DNA of 64,000 nt. Source: Mauremys mutica (taxonomy: Eukaryota; Chordata; Testudines; Geoemydidae). Position 1 is the stretch's first letter. Each line of letters opens with the position of its first letter. Both the position numbers and the translations under genes were made by a program. The notes beneath the pieces are model-generated. The model searched no databases and was not told where the DNA came from. It saw only the letters and a program-made list of their open reading frames with translations. Of this stretch, positions 1 through 10,559 are shown one piece after another. The stretch covers positions 5,125,733 to 5,189,732 of the forward strand of contig NC_059094.1 of NCBI RefSeq assembly GCF_020497125.1, read 5' to 3'.

Positions 1-480
1 CGGGCCAGGAGAGTCTGCACGGGGCTGTACTACCTGCAATGTCTTGCTGAAGTTGCTAGGAAAGAGAGGAATCTTCCATTGGACCTGTTCTAGGCTGACT
101 TACTTGCCCCTCCTGTAGCTTTTGCACAAGGTGATGCCATGGGCTGGTGTCAGGTGAGCCCAGTGCCCGGTGCATTTCCCTGTGGCACAAGCACCCATGC
201 TCTGGGATTGGGTACGGGACTTTGTAACAAAGAGTTAGCTGGTTGGAGGTGAGAGTCTGCCTCTTGCCTCTTGCACTCTGGCTCCTGTTCCAAGCCGAGT
301 TCAAGTATCAGAACATCCCCATTTAAAGCCATTGCTATGTCCAAGATCCTTGAGTTCAAAGCAAAGTCAGAGAGTCTCAGTGACTCTTTTGTTTTTTAAA
401 CCTAAGATAAATAAAAATGTAAGACAAGGGAAACAATGTAATATAATCATCCAGGAGAAGAGAAAGCAAAGGCACAACTC
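1..480. other. Unannotated single-copy-like sequence
   Basis: No repeat family, exon or regulatory motif can be supported here. Open frames on both strands are short and show no recognisable domain. The sequence becomes A-rich after about position 390, leading into a CA microsatellite. Confidence 0.5.
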
Positions 481-515
481 TCACACACACACAAATATAA
501 ACACACACACACAGA
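481..515. repeat. CA microsatellite, interrupted
   Basis: Two short CA runs are separated by an AT-rich interruption near 493-500. It is a simple sequence repeat with no further function visible. Confidence 0.85.
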
Positions 516-1319
516 GAACACATTTTAAAACCAATTAAATTCCCTTTCCAGAGAGAACTCTTTCACCCACTCTCTAGGATATGAGGCTATCTGCTTCCTT
601 GGCGCTCTGTATATGAATAATTAAAAGCTAAACATATGTTAAAAAATGCAAACAGTACATGAGACTGGAGAGTTTCTTCCTCATTATTATTTTTGCAAAA
701 ATCCATTAAATGGATTAAAAAAGCCCCTCCTGAAACACACCAACTTTGAAGCCTTGTGTCATTTCCTAAAGCAGCCAGGAAGGAGTTAAAGCCATTTGGC
801 AGAGACTAACCCATTAGGCCTAATAATTATGAAATTATAGAGGTACTCAGGTGACTGTTAATTTCACACATACTGTTCAGCTCGGTGGCTAATGAGAGCC
901 TGAAGAACTCAAGTGCCTCATCTTTCTTGTTGAATGGTGACCTGCAATTAATGAGCTTCTGCAAGAAAAGGCAGCATTTTGCACTTGGGGCTAATAAGAT
1001 GGCTTTTGTGCAGCAGCATTGTGATACCAGGAGCTTCTGAATGAAGATGAAGAACTTTTTCCTTTATTTATTTATGAGCACCATGTAGTCCAAGAGACCA
1101 CACACGCAGAGAAGTGGCCCTGGTGTGAGGCTTGGAACAAATTTAAGAGCACAGTTGCTCTGAGGCAACAGCAAGAATCTTCCGTCTCCTCTGCTAGGTA
1201 ATAATGAGACTGAGAGAGCAGAAATACCATTTCAGAGCAATCACCCTTGAGGGGGGTGAGCACAGATTCCCTTCCAGGAAAAGCAATGAAATAAACTGCT
1301 TCTCCCACTCCTTAAGACT
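516..1319. other. AT-richer unique stretch with TAAT-rich core (possible conserved non-coding element)
   Basis: There is no coding signal. Between about 800 and 1,050 the sequence is AT-rich and non-repetitive, with several homeodomain-type cores (TAATTA near 821, CAATTAATGAG near 945, CTAATAAG near 990). Such a patch in otherwise repeat-laden sequence is typical of developmental enhancers. Without an alignment this is only a suggestion. Confidence 0.2.
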
Positions 1320-1342
1320 ACACACACTCTCTCTCTCTCTCC
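1320..1342. repeat. CA/CT microsatellite
   Basis: A short ACACAC run continues into about ten CT dinucleotides. It is a simple repeat only. Confidence 0.8.
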
Positions 1343-2353
1343 TTGCAAGTGTGCCTGGGCTTGCTGAGTTCTCTGCATCTGGGAAAGCACCGAAGAGCAC
1401 CACTCCTGCCACAGATAAGTAACACCACTGTAACCCTGAGTGCAGCTCCCAGGAACGGAGTGATTTCCAGACAGACCAGAGGCTGGAAGGCATCACATGA
1501 TCCTGCATGAACGCAATTCCAGAGATGGCCAAAGTACAGACACCTTTTGAGCTGCCTAAGCATGTGGAAAATTGGATGACTTAGATGCACAAGCATGAAT
1601 CCTGAGCCCTTTGGTTGGTGGACAGCCAGCAATCCAGCTAGATGGCTCTCGCCTAAGCAACCGGCAATTGGTATGTGTTCAAGTAAGCAGATTTGTTAGC
1701 ACATAGGCTCTTTCCATCCAGTCATGTATTGTTACTGCTACAGATAAGATGTGCATTCACCATTTGGTGCATTGACTTTTAGATGAACACACATGCTCAC
1801 AGAGCTGAGTTATCAGCTGCTGTTAGCTGGCAACCAACCATCTTCAGGCTAACCACCACAATCACCATGATTTGCGGCAGCTCAGATACACCATCCCCAA
1901 CTGTCCCATGGATATGAGGAACCACCTGTCCAAATTCTTTTCCAAGCAGAGCTCTGGGTAAAGCAACAGGCCTTGACTGAAACCCAAATGTCAGGCTGTG
2001 GCCCAAGGATCTCTTGATGCCAAGAGGAAGAGGGCACAGGGGGTGCACAGAGGTTTAAAAACATGCCCTGGGTCAGATATATGCATCATAGTGCATCAAA
2101 GGGTGACGTGAGGTCTCTGCCAACAGCCAGCAGCCTACCAGTTGTCAGAATTCTTAAACGATGTTTGCATAGGAAATAGTTGAAGAAATATGTAATCTGG
2201 AAGCTATTTGATTCCAAACCTGTGTATAAAAAGCTTGTCACCTGAGTCACGGCGAGCCTCAGGACTGCTTCAGTTAGCACCAGGGTTGGATTTCCAGTGA
2301 GGCATAGTAGGCATGTGCCTAGGGGCAGCGGCGTTCTAGGAGCACCTAAAAGT
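1343..2353. other. Unannotated sequence
   Basis: I see no exon and no clear repeat over this kilobase. The frames are short and lack domains. A GGTTGGATTT...GCCTAGGGGC phrase near 2,283-2,325 resembles the start of reptilian non-autonomous DNA transposons, but the boundaries cannot be fixed. Confidence 0.4.
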
Positions 2354-2444
2354 CTCACAAAGTGGGTATTCACCCACGAAAGCTCATGCTCCAATACGTC
2401 GGTTAGTCTAGAAGGTGCCACAGGACTCTTTGCTGCTTTTACAG
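2354..2444 (-). repeat. Interspersed reptilian SINE/MITE-like repeat, fragment
   Basis: The phrase CAAAGTGGGTATTCACCCACGA is followed by AAGCTCATGC, GGTTAGTCTAGAAGGTGCCA and CAGGACTCTTTGCTGCTTTT. The same word order, diverged, recurs at 48,824-49,290 (ACCCACGAAAGCTTATG, GTTAGTCTTTAAGGTGCCA). It is therefore an interspersed family represented twice here. I know this sequence as common in turtle genomes but am not certain of its formal class. Confidence 0.65.
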
Positions 2445-2821
2445 AAAGTGAACAGGCGTCACAAAGAGCGGCCAAGCAAATCAGCTTCTTTTTAATTCTG
2501 TTCTTGCTCACAAACACTTTTTTGCAGGTTTGCTTCATTCTAGTTCCAGTGTTCCAACCTGGATAACCGCATGCTCTGCATGCATCTAGGAGAAAACGTT
2601 TTCGGCCAACTGCCAGTCAGCCCCACGGCTACCAGGGAAATCAGGAACAAAAGCCGTTCCAGAGAACATCCCTAGCCAAGCAGAGCAGCCCTGCATCCTG
2701 CCAGTTCCTGCAGAAGCCTCCGCTGGTCAATCAGCCTAATTGCGATCTTGTTTTAACTAAATTTCAGTCGACCCACCTTTACCTGGGCCAGACATCAGAT
2801 ACACAGTGGTCTCAACATGTT
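2445..2821. other. Unannotated sequence
   Basis: No coding or repeat feature can be supported. The stretch lies between a SINE-like fragment and an AT-rich repeat. Confidence 0.4.
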
Positions 2822-3105
2822 ACACGTTTCACCAAAAAATTTGGGAAAAATGATTCTGCCCCCCCCCCCCCCAAACATTAATGTTTATAACTTTGTTTGT
2901 TTCTGACAAAAAGGTTCTAAATGAATATTTTGGAATTGTTTTAACGTTTCTGTGGGAAAAAACCTCTCTCACTTCTTTACTTTTTCCCACTGGAAAAATG
3001 GGGAGGAGGTAGAGTAAAAACAAGTGAAAAAAAAAAGAGTTTTTTTCATCAAATACATTTTTCTTGGTAAAAATTTTAGTTTTTGGTTAAAAAAACAAGC
3101 ACCCT
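2822..3105. repeat. AT-rich interspersed repeat (TTTTC/GAAAA-rich family), copy 1
   Basis: Runs such as CACCAAAAAATTTGGGAAAAA, GGTTCTAAATGAATATTTTGG and TTTTAGTTTTTGGTTAAAAAA alternate with a poly-C tract (2,861-2,873). The same texture of TTTTC, GAAAA and CAAAA words recurs at 12,330, 31,365, 33,460, 53,000, 60,820 and 63,190. That indicates a dispersed low-complexity transposon family rather than chance AT richness. No terminal repeats could be defined. Confidence 0.55.
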
Positions 3106-3631
3106 AAAGTGTGTGTGAGACATTTTGCCCAGCTCCAGTCGGGCAGTTAGAAATGGGAGGGACACTCTGCCTTGGATGTAAGGGGGATGAGGAGCTGCCG
3201 ATGGCTCTGATGTCTCCACAGCCCCAAACATGCCGCAGACCTCTTGGACAGAAGAAACCTTTACCCGTTTCCCAGCATTGCTTAGGGATGTGATTTTCTG
3301 AGCCATTTCTACTCTGGCAAAAGCCCTCGTGTAGACACAGTTCTACCTCATGCCGGTGTAGCTTATTTCCTGGTGGGCTACCCTAGGCAGGTTTGTCAGT
3401 ACAACTATATCAGGACAGTGTTTTCGGGGGCAGACTAGGCCCCAGATTCCCCCAGCAGCCCACACAAGAGAAAGCTCAGGGAGGAGACACATTTGCCTAG
3501 TGCCACTCTTTGACCACCTGAGGAGGAAAGAACATAGCCGCTAGTGACAGTCGTGCCCTTCACTCTTAGAGAGGAAAGGTGGCCAGTGGCTAGGGTACAA
3601 GCTAGGGCTTAGGAGACCAGGGCTCTCCCTG

Positions 3632-4045
3632 GGTATGTCTCAGCTGCACTGTAAACCTGGGTTCACAGAGCCCTGCCATCCACACACAAATCTCTCTGAC
3701 TCACGTCAGCAAGCAGCCAGGACCCAGGGCTTAGGATGCACGCAGGGTGGGGTGGTGTCTGAGCCTGAGCAGGGGGGGCCGGAACAATTTGTACAGTGGG
3801 GGTGCTGAGACCCACTGAACCAATTTGTAAACCCTGTGTATGATGAAAACCACTTCAAGTCACGGGTGCTGCAGCCTCCCCAGCACCCTTAGTTCCAGCA
3901 CCTGTGCCCGAGTCCCGCTGAGAGCTCAAGTCCATTTTGTGTGGCCACAGCTCAAGCCAGACTCACGAATCAGAGGGTCTGCACAGGGCAGTATGGCCGC
4001 GTTAGCACAGCCGTGAGACCAGGTCCAGGTTTACGGTGCAGTGCG
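3632..4045. mobile_element. Miniature inverted-repeat element with a nested insertion
   Basis: Imperfect terminal inverted repeats are visible. CTGCACTGTAAACCTGG at 3,644-3,660 pairs with its reverse complement at 4,025-4,041, matching 16 of 17. The outer flank begins GGGTATGTCTCAG, a word typical of reptilian palindromic MITEs. A second repeat (about 3,771-3,908) interrupts it. The element encodes nothing and would have been moved by a transposase supplied elsewhere. The superfamily is uncertain because the target duplication is not clear. Confidence 0.65.
3771..3908. repeat. Nested interspersed repeat with GGAACAATTTGTA...AGTTCCAGCACC ends
   Basis: This block separates the two arms of the inverted-repeat element around it. 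Its central words GTGTATGATGAAAACCACTT and CAAGTCACGGGTGCTGCAGC recur in diverged form at 27,531-27,632, so it is a dispersed family inserted into the older MITE. No coding capacity is seen. Confidence 0.6.
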
Positions 4046-4084
4046 GGCACTCAAGCATGGGCTTGGGAACACTGAGCCCCCCAG

Positions 4085-4225
4085 AGCCCCCCACAGACGT
4101 ACCCTCTGTGCCTCAGTCTCCCAGCTGTAAAACAAGCACCTGGCGGGGATGTTGTGGGGATAAATTCAATGAGAATTGGGTGTCTCTCTCAGATACTGTA
4201 GTCATGGGGCTGGCTAAGCACCATA
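4085..4225 (+). repeat. MIR/CORE-like SINE, 3' part
   Basis: The core words CCTCTGTGCCTCAGTCTCCC, AGCTGTAAAACAAGCACC and GGATGTTGTGGGGATAAATT follow the order of the MIR-type SINE body. The element ends near GGCTAAGCACC. The tRNA-like head is missing, so it is a truncated fossil copy. Confidence 0.7.
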
Positions 4226-5439
4226 GCTGGACGGATGCACTCTGAGGTTCCCAATCCAATTCCCACTGATGTCAGTGGGAGTCTTTCCACCTAATGGGAG
4301 CTGGATCAGGTACTAACCATATCTGGATCAGGGCTAGCCGTATCAGTCAAAAGCGGCACAAGGAGGCAGCGTTAAGACTGTTCACTGAACTGCTTTAAAA
4401 TTAAGCAAGATGAGCTCATCCATCCGTAGTGCAGATGGTTTGATTCTGCTGATGCAGCCTGACTTCCAAGGGCTTGTATGAAACCAGCACTCCCTTCCAC
4501 ACCAAGGGGCCTTCTGACTCATCTAGCCTGCTCAGAAAGCCCGACTATCTACGTCCATGACCATCGGCTCGGAGCATCTTTAGTGCTCAGGACCGTCAGG
4601 TGGGAAGATACGTGCACTTTTCCATGTTAGATCCTGAATGGTTAAGACCCAAGGAGTAATTATTACTTTCTTCCCTTATGCAACAGGAATAAAAGCTACC
4701 ACGTCCCCATGACAGGCGGTGCAAACTTCAGCAGCACCGAGAGACAGAAGGAAACTCCATGACAGAGAGAGCTATAAATGTCATAACTCCATTGTTAAGG
4801 AGCAGTTCAAATGCACTTAATCCCCACCTGCCTAATCCCACTGTGCACCGCCCCTGTAGAGCTCTTCCTTCGGCTGCATGGAGCAATTTGCAGCCCGCTC
4901 TCGCTGGCCGGGGAGCTTGGCTGGAGAACGTGTGCAAGACAACAGGGCCATGTCATGTCAGGGCCAGTCGTGGTGAAGTAATGTGTTGTGAGAGGGATGT
5001 GCGTCCTGTCAGGAGCTGGCGTGCAATTTACCATGGGTGCCCTTCTGTTGTTTGGCCTTTTTATATTTAAAATCAATCATCTGGCACTGCAAAGGCGCCC
5101 TTCACGAAGATGTGAAGGAAGAGAAGGCACTGAAATGTATCTGACAAAGCGGGTGATGGCTAGCTCCTGCAGAGCGGTAATGGCATCGGACAAGCACACA
5201 GAGAGAGGGAAGCAGGTGCCTGAGACAGCAGCTACTCTGGACCCTCTTCAACAGCACTGGGCTCACCTGGGCATTCCCAGCTGCAGCACGGGAAGGTGCT
5301 AGATCTCAGCAAATCCAAGCGCCCACACTGTGCCTGGGGAGTGCGTGGGGTGACAGCACAATCCCCTCTTTGTCCCTACAGTGCTCCAAGAACTCCTATG
5401 TCCCCCATCACCATTGCATCTGGGCGCCTTACACCCTTA
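4226..5439. other. Unannotated sequence with one short diverged repeat
   Basis: A small fragment around 4,262-4,330 (CACTGATGTCAGTGGGAGTC) is a phrase common to an old tetrapod repeat and recurs in diverged form near 8,864-8,890. The remainder shows no exon, repeat or motif that I can defend. Confidence 0.4.
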
Positions 5440-5630
5440 ATGAACAGATTGTCATGCCCCTCCTGTGCGCCAGAGGGCACTAAAGTGACACCCACTGAAG
5501 GGTGGGGAGCTGAGGCACTGGAGGAGGTGCCTAAGGTCACAGAGGGAGCCTGTAGCAGGGCAAGAACTGCACCCAGCTCTTCTGCACCTGCAGCCAGCGT
5601 GTTAACCACTAGGCCACGGAGCCCTGGGCT
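5440..5630 (-). repeat. tRNA-headed MIR-like SINE, antisense
   Basis: Read on the minus strand, GGGCTCCGTGGCCTAGTGGT at about 5,607-5,626 is a tRNA-like A box, and a SINE body follows with the complement of AGGTCACAGAGG. This is the usual head-then-core order of reptilian MIR-type SINEs. It is diverged and not expected to be active. Confidence 0.65.
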
Positions 5631-6385
5631 TGCCACAGTCAATGGAAACAGGGAACCAGATTCGGGCAAGCTGATGAGGGTCAGAACGCCTGCTCAGCCA
5701 CAGACGAGAGCTTCCCAGGTCCACTCTGTAGCCTCCCTCCTGGCCAGAGACAGAGCCCCCAGAATCACCCGTCTCTGGAAAATCTTGGCCTTAGTCTGTC
5801 AGAGGCTGATGCACAATATTGCCTCTGTCTATGGCACCTAAATGGCCCCAGCAGCTAGTGTCTGAGGACACTCGCAATACAACTCCTGGAGGGATCGTCC
5901 TCGCGGTATCCGCCTCTCCCATGAAAACCGCACTCAAACCTTTCTTCTCGTTAGTACGGTTACAGAATAAACCTATGAACTCGGCCTTCTGTACACAGCT
6001 CTGTGGTGCTCTGAAATGAGCTGACATGTGCATGTCCATGGTGTTGTCACTGGCAGCGTACGGGTTTTCTTGTCCACATCCCTCCTACATCCAACTTCAA
6101 AACCCAGGTGATTCCCACAAAGAAAAACTGCATGAAACCCCAGTTTGAATTCTTTAGAGGACCATCTAGCCACGTGAACCCCTGAAAGCAAAGAAAGGCC
6201 AATCGAAGATTCCTTCTTTAACACAGCCTCTCCCCCCCACATCACAATCACCACTTTTACCGCAGACTCTGCCTTGCCACAGCGTCTCATGCTCCCACTA
6301 TGAGTGCAGTAGGTAGAACAATGCACACGCCACATTCCCCATCATCGCACTGCAGGCAAAAACATAATGGGCCTCACGGGATATG
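5631..6385. other. Unannotated sequence
   Basis: No coding or repeat feature can be supported. Short frames on both strands show no domain. Confidence 0.4.
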
Positions 6386-6618
6386 TCCACCTGTGACTGA
6401 TTCGGCTCATGGGGTTTGGGCTCCAGGGCCATAAAATTGCAGTGTAGACCATCGGGCTCGGGCTTGTGCCCAGGCTGTGGTAATCTTTCCCTTGTGGGAT
6501 CTCAGAGACCGGGTTCCAGCTGTGCCTGAATGTCTACACTACAATTTACAGCCCCGCAGCCCAAGCCCAGGTCAGCAGACACCAGCCAGCTGCAGGTGTT
6601 TAACTGGAGTGTGCATAT
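6386..6618. mobile_element. Palindromic MITE, diverged
   Basis: Two arms are inverted copies. AAATTGCAGTGTAGACCATCG near 6,437-6,457 pairs with GAATGTCTACACTACAATTT near 6,529-6,549. The element begins near GATATGTCCACC and ends near GTGTGCATATATCC. This arrangement of CAGTGTAGAC words and GC-rich inner arms is typical of palindromic reptilian MITEs. No coding capacity is present and no clear target duplication remains. Confidence 0.7.
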
Positions 6619-7660
6619 ATCCATAGTGCCCCCCCAGGGAGATACATCATAGAGGTCATGGAGGCCGATGCTGATGAGGTCTCTTGCCTTTCTGGTGGTC
6701 TAAGTAAATGAGTTGGTGGGTTCACAGCCCAGTTCCTAGTGGACAAGTGTCTACAGCTCAAAGCCACCCTCACCATGGATGCTGATGGACACTTCTGTGG
6801 CCATCTCAGCAGAGGGTCAAAAGAGCCCTGGGTGCTCTCAGACCCTCTCCTGCCTAGCGAGGGTCTCTGCTGGTTACAGTTGAAGTATATTGGCCGGGAG
6901 AAGGAAGGGGAGAGTTTGCAGGGCCCTTGTGGGTGGCTTTACCTGTTACACAGAGTCATTAGTCCAGTTTCTTTCACCTACACAGTACCCTAACACACAA
7001 ACACAGACCGATGGTAACTAGATGGCAGGTCATTTCCTTGCCCCATGTTGGAAGGTTACATGTTAAAGTGGAGAGAAGCACAAGAGATTCCACAGACTTC
7101 ACTTGGAAAGGACTCGGGGTGCTTAGGCAGGTGCTAGTCCCCATAGTGGGAACTGGAGGGCCAATATCCTGATGCGACGTGCTAAGCGTTTCACCTCTGC
7201 AGGTCACCTTCTCCAAGAACAACATGGACATGGAGAAACCCAGCCGGGTGACATGAGAGAAGAGGCCGGTTTCGTCGCTGACTGACAACCCATTGATCCT
7301 CCACAGCAGTACCTAGACATGACCCATTTAGAACAGGAAGCAGATAGGACGATCACAAAGCTGCAAGTGAGACTTCTGAGGGGAAGGGCTGTGTGTAACC
7401 TCAGCGAAGAGCTCAGATGGCATCAAGCTTTAGAAATGGTTCCTGCCACCTCGCACGGTGGAGAGAAGGAAAGCTGAAGGGCCCGGTGAGAAATACGGAG
7501 GCCATGCAATGGTTAGAGCAGCAGGCAGGCAGTTTATGAGCCACGTCTGCTAGAAAATGCGATGGCCAATGGACAAAGGGGAGCCAGCAAGTGTGGCAAA
7601 GCGCAGCTGCTGAATGCAGCTGTAGGCCCTCTAGGAGAAATGGAGTCAAGGAAGATTAAC
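6619..7660. other. Unannotated sequence
   Basis: I see no supportable exon or repeat. The sequence is of moderate GC content and lies between a MITE and a full-length SINE. Confidence 0.4.
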
Positions 7661-7916
7661 AAGGCAGCATGGGCTAGTTGAGCAGGAACTGCTCTGAGAG
7701 CCAGGAGAGATGAGCTCCCATCCTGGCTCTGCCCCAGCCCTGCTGTGTGAACTGGAGCAAGTCACTTCCCTTCTCCTACTGCTTCCAGACTGTGTGTGTT
7801 TGTCCAGTGAGTTCTCAGGGTGGGGACTGCCCCTCTGTATGTGTTTGTGCAGCATCCTGCACAATGAGGACCTCATCTTGGATGGATCCTCTAAGTGCTA
7901 CTGTAATATAAATAAC
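7661..7916 (+). repeat. MIR/CORE-like SINE, near full length
   Basis: A tRNA-like head (AAGGCAGCATGGGCTAGTTG) is followed by the SINE core (GAGCAAGTCACTTCCCTTCTC) and a tail ending CTAAGTGCTACTGTAATATA. The length, about 256 bp, fits a complete copy. The ending AAGTGCTACTGTAATA is one I associate with turtle and crocodile SINEs. Diverged A and B boxes make transcription unlikely. Confidence 0.75.
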
Positions 7917-8429
7917 TCTCCTGGACACATGCAATAGACACGTGCTCCCCAGGAATCTCTGTGCCATTCATATAAGGCAGAAGGTGAGGAGAAAGGGCTG
8001 GTGCTGGGATGAGAAGGTTTCCAAAGATAAGAAAAGTCTTGGAATATAGAAGGAAGGTTCTGAGGCCAGAGCATGAATTTCCTGGCAACTTAGCAAGAGC
8101 AGCTCTAATGAGAATGCTTTCTATTTCCCCAGGGCCTCTGCCCCAGGGAGTCCCAGGCACTGCACACACATGAATTCATGAAAACTCACAACAGAGGTGG
8201 CAAAACAGATGTAATCCCTGAAAACATGAGCATCCACTAAAAGGCGAAGGGACTCACCCCGGGCCATAGGTAGAAGTCACTCCTCAGCAGTGAGCCAGCA
8301 CAAAGCACACACACCCTTCTGGGTGCTGCATAGGCCTGAGGCTGGCTGGTTGCACAAGGAAGAATTTTACTGATAGAGAGACCTTGGCAGAGAGTGCTGT
8401 GCTCTGACCATCACCAGTGGAGAGCCGAG
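7917..8429. other. Unannotated sequence
   Basis: No feature can be supported between the two SINE copies on either side. Confidence 0.4.
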
Positions 8430-8594
8430 TGCTTTACAAGAAGGTCGGTAGCATTTCCCCAATGTATGGCTGAAGAAATTCACTCACAGAGCAGGAAAGT
8501 GCCTCGCCCAACATCACTCAGCAGCAGAGTCTAGACTATGCCCAGTTCTCCTGAGCCCCAGCCTACTGCTCTAGCCGCTAGGCCATACTGAGAG
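8430..8594 (-). repeat. MIR/CORE-like SINE, antisense
   Basis: Read on the plus strand the order is reversed: GTGCTTTACAAGAAGG, then AGTGCCTCGCCCAACATCAC, then CTGCTCTAGCCGCTAGGCCA, which is the complement of a tRNA-like head with its A box. The copy is nearly complete and diverged. Confidence 0.7.
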
Positions 8595-10261
8595 TGGTTT
8601 TTTTCTGTGCCTCTCATACTAGTTCCTGTAAGGGGGTTAACTGCCTGACCACATTACTTACAGTTTGCCTGTTTAGTTTCAGGCTGAATCCATGTATTTT
8701 TAGGTTCCAGGTATGCACACTGTATTTATATTTTGTGGTGGGCACATATACCAGCAAGATGAAACCTTAAAGCCATTTAAGCTACACTGTGTTTTACGTT
8801 CCCACATTTTAAATATACCCTTATTAATAGCTGAAATCTGGGGACAGCTGATCAGTTCAAGCCTCACTGAAGTCAGTGGAAGTCTTACCATTGACTGCCA
8901 GGGAATTTGAATCAATCCCTTTCAACATATTTCTTCAGGTTGATCTTCTGATTATGGGATTGGGCATCGGTATCACAAGTGTCAGTGTTATGTACTAAAT
9001 AAGAAACGAACACAGTGAAAATAATGAATATTTAGGGTAACTGTAAAGTGCAACTGAAAACTTGTCCTTGGTCAGAACATTCACGATAGGTGAAATCCGT
9101 CTCCTGGCCTAGGGACTATGCTCCCTCAATTAAATTCTCTTTTGAGAACTTCCCGGAAGTGCTCCTCTTCCCAGGGATAAATATCCCCTGGTAGGCACCG
9201 AAGGAAAAAACCCGAGATGCAAAATCATTTCACTCTCATTTTGCTGTACAAAGAAATGTGACAAAGGAGGGCTGTGGAGGGACATGCCAATCTTCCACAC
9301 GAAGGAAGGAGTGTGCACACTGCTCACTGAAAGCCTTGGACCAGCCTGGCATGAATGTCTCAATTTCCTCAACAGGCAACATGCCTCAGTGTGCTACCAG
9401 CCAGGGAATGAACCTGCAGCTGCCTGGGAGGGAGGCGAGCTGCACAGGCAGCACAGGGCATCTGTTTTAATGGCAAATCTTAGTACAGACAGAAATGTGT
9501 CATTTCCATTTCTGTCCCCATTATCCGAGGCTCCTCCAATGCCATTAGAGCGCTCGTAAATACCAGCCCCGTGCTGTTTGGGTAGAGACGCAGAGAGGCT
9601 ACAGGGAAGTCAAAAGCTGCAAAGATTGTAACTTTCGCAACTAAGGCAAGAGTGATGTGTTTAGCAGCCAGACCTGAGCCAGGGACACAGCTGGAACTGA
9701 ACAAAGGGCTTCACAGTGGAAAATGTATACTAGCAGCTACCAATTCCCACCTGTTAACTACTGCGAGCCGGCTGCAGACAGCACCAGGAGTGCCATTTCC
9801 CTGAACTTTGCCCAAGCAGGTGTGCCATTTAGCTGTTGTTTAGAGTCACTGAAGTGCACACATTGAACCTTTTCCTTAGCAATCTTCCCTAGGAAGCAGC
9901 TGCGTCAAGTATCAGCAGGCTGTGGCGGGGGAGGAGGGGCTGCTAGAATGGTTGCACTTGGTGCATGAGAACCATGCAGAATGAGACTGTTGTCGGTGCA
10001 ATGGAAAGAGAGACAACTAAGCAGCCTCCTCTCTAGCTCCTTCCTCAGGGTTGCCCTAAGGACGGATGTCCGGCCCCCGCTGGAAAGGCATGAAAAGCAA
10101 GGGGGAAATCCTGGGGAATTGCAAGGGAGTGGAGCTGCTGAGTCAGACACGACCGCTGAGAGAGAAGTGGCGGGTCAGCAGTGGGGTGGGGGTGGGAGGT
10201 CACTGGTGCCCCAGTCTGCCACCCTTACACTGAATGGGATCTGAGGGCTCGAGTGTGACTC
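8595..10261. other. Unannotated sequence
   Basis: A short repeat fragment (CACTGAAGTCAGTGGAAGTC near 8,865) is the only recognisable piece. No exon signal is visible in the remaining 1.6 kb on either strand. Confidence 0.4.
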
Positions 10262-10505
10262 AGGCCTGGTCTACACTAAACAGTTCGGGCAGGGTGACCC
10301 ATCTTATTAGCTCACGGGTGTCAAAAATCCCCGCCCATGGCGGTGTTGGTAAGTGGACCTAGGTGCCGGTGCAGACAGGGCTGGGGCGATGGAAGAGGGA
10401 CCTGCCATCCACCCCCCTCCCAGCCCAGAGAGGTGGATTAACTACACAGGTGGGAGAACCCCTCGCGTCGCTATAGCGAGGGGCTACACTGAAGTGCTGC
10501 AGCAG
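10262..10505. mobile_element. MITE-like repeat beginning GGCCTGGTCTACACTAAAC
   Basis: The terminal word GGCCTGGTCTACACTA is shared, directly or inverted, with the elements at 37,551-37,824 (right end) and 48,883-49,181 (left end). The following GGTGTCAAAAATCCCCGCCC resembles the inner part of the elements at 55.2-55.9 kb. The right end near GCTACACTGAAGTGC is poorly defined. It is probably a decayed Harbinger-type non-autonomous element. Confidence 0.5.
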
Positions 10506-10559
10506 CCCGGTTCCCCCTTCACTTAGCACAAGAAACAGGCATCGCCCCAGGGAATTAAC

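Noticed and set aside
7661..7720. tRNA gene
   Set aside because: tRNA-like heads here and at 18,594, 36,300, 59,030 and 60,575 belong to SINEs. None has a complete cloverleaf with an acceptor stem that I could pair.
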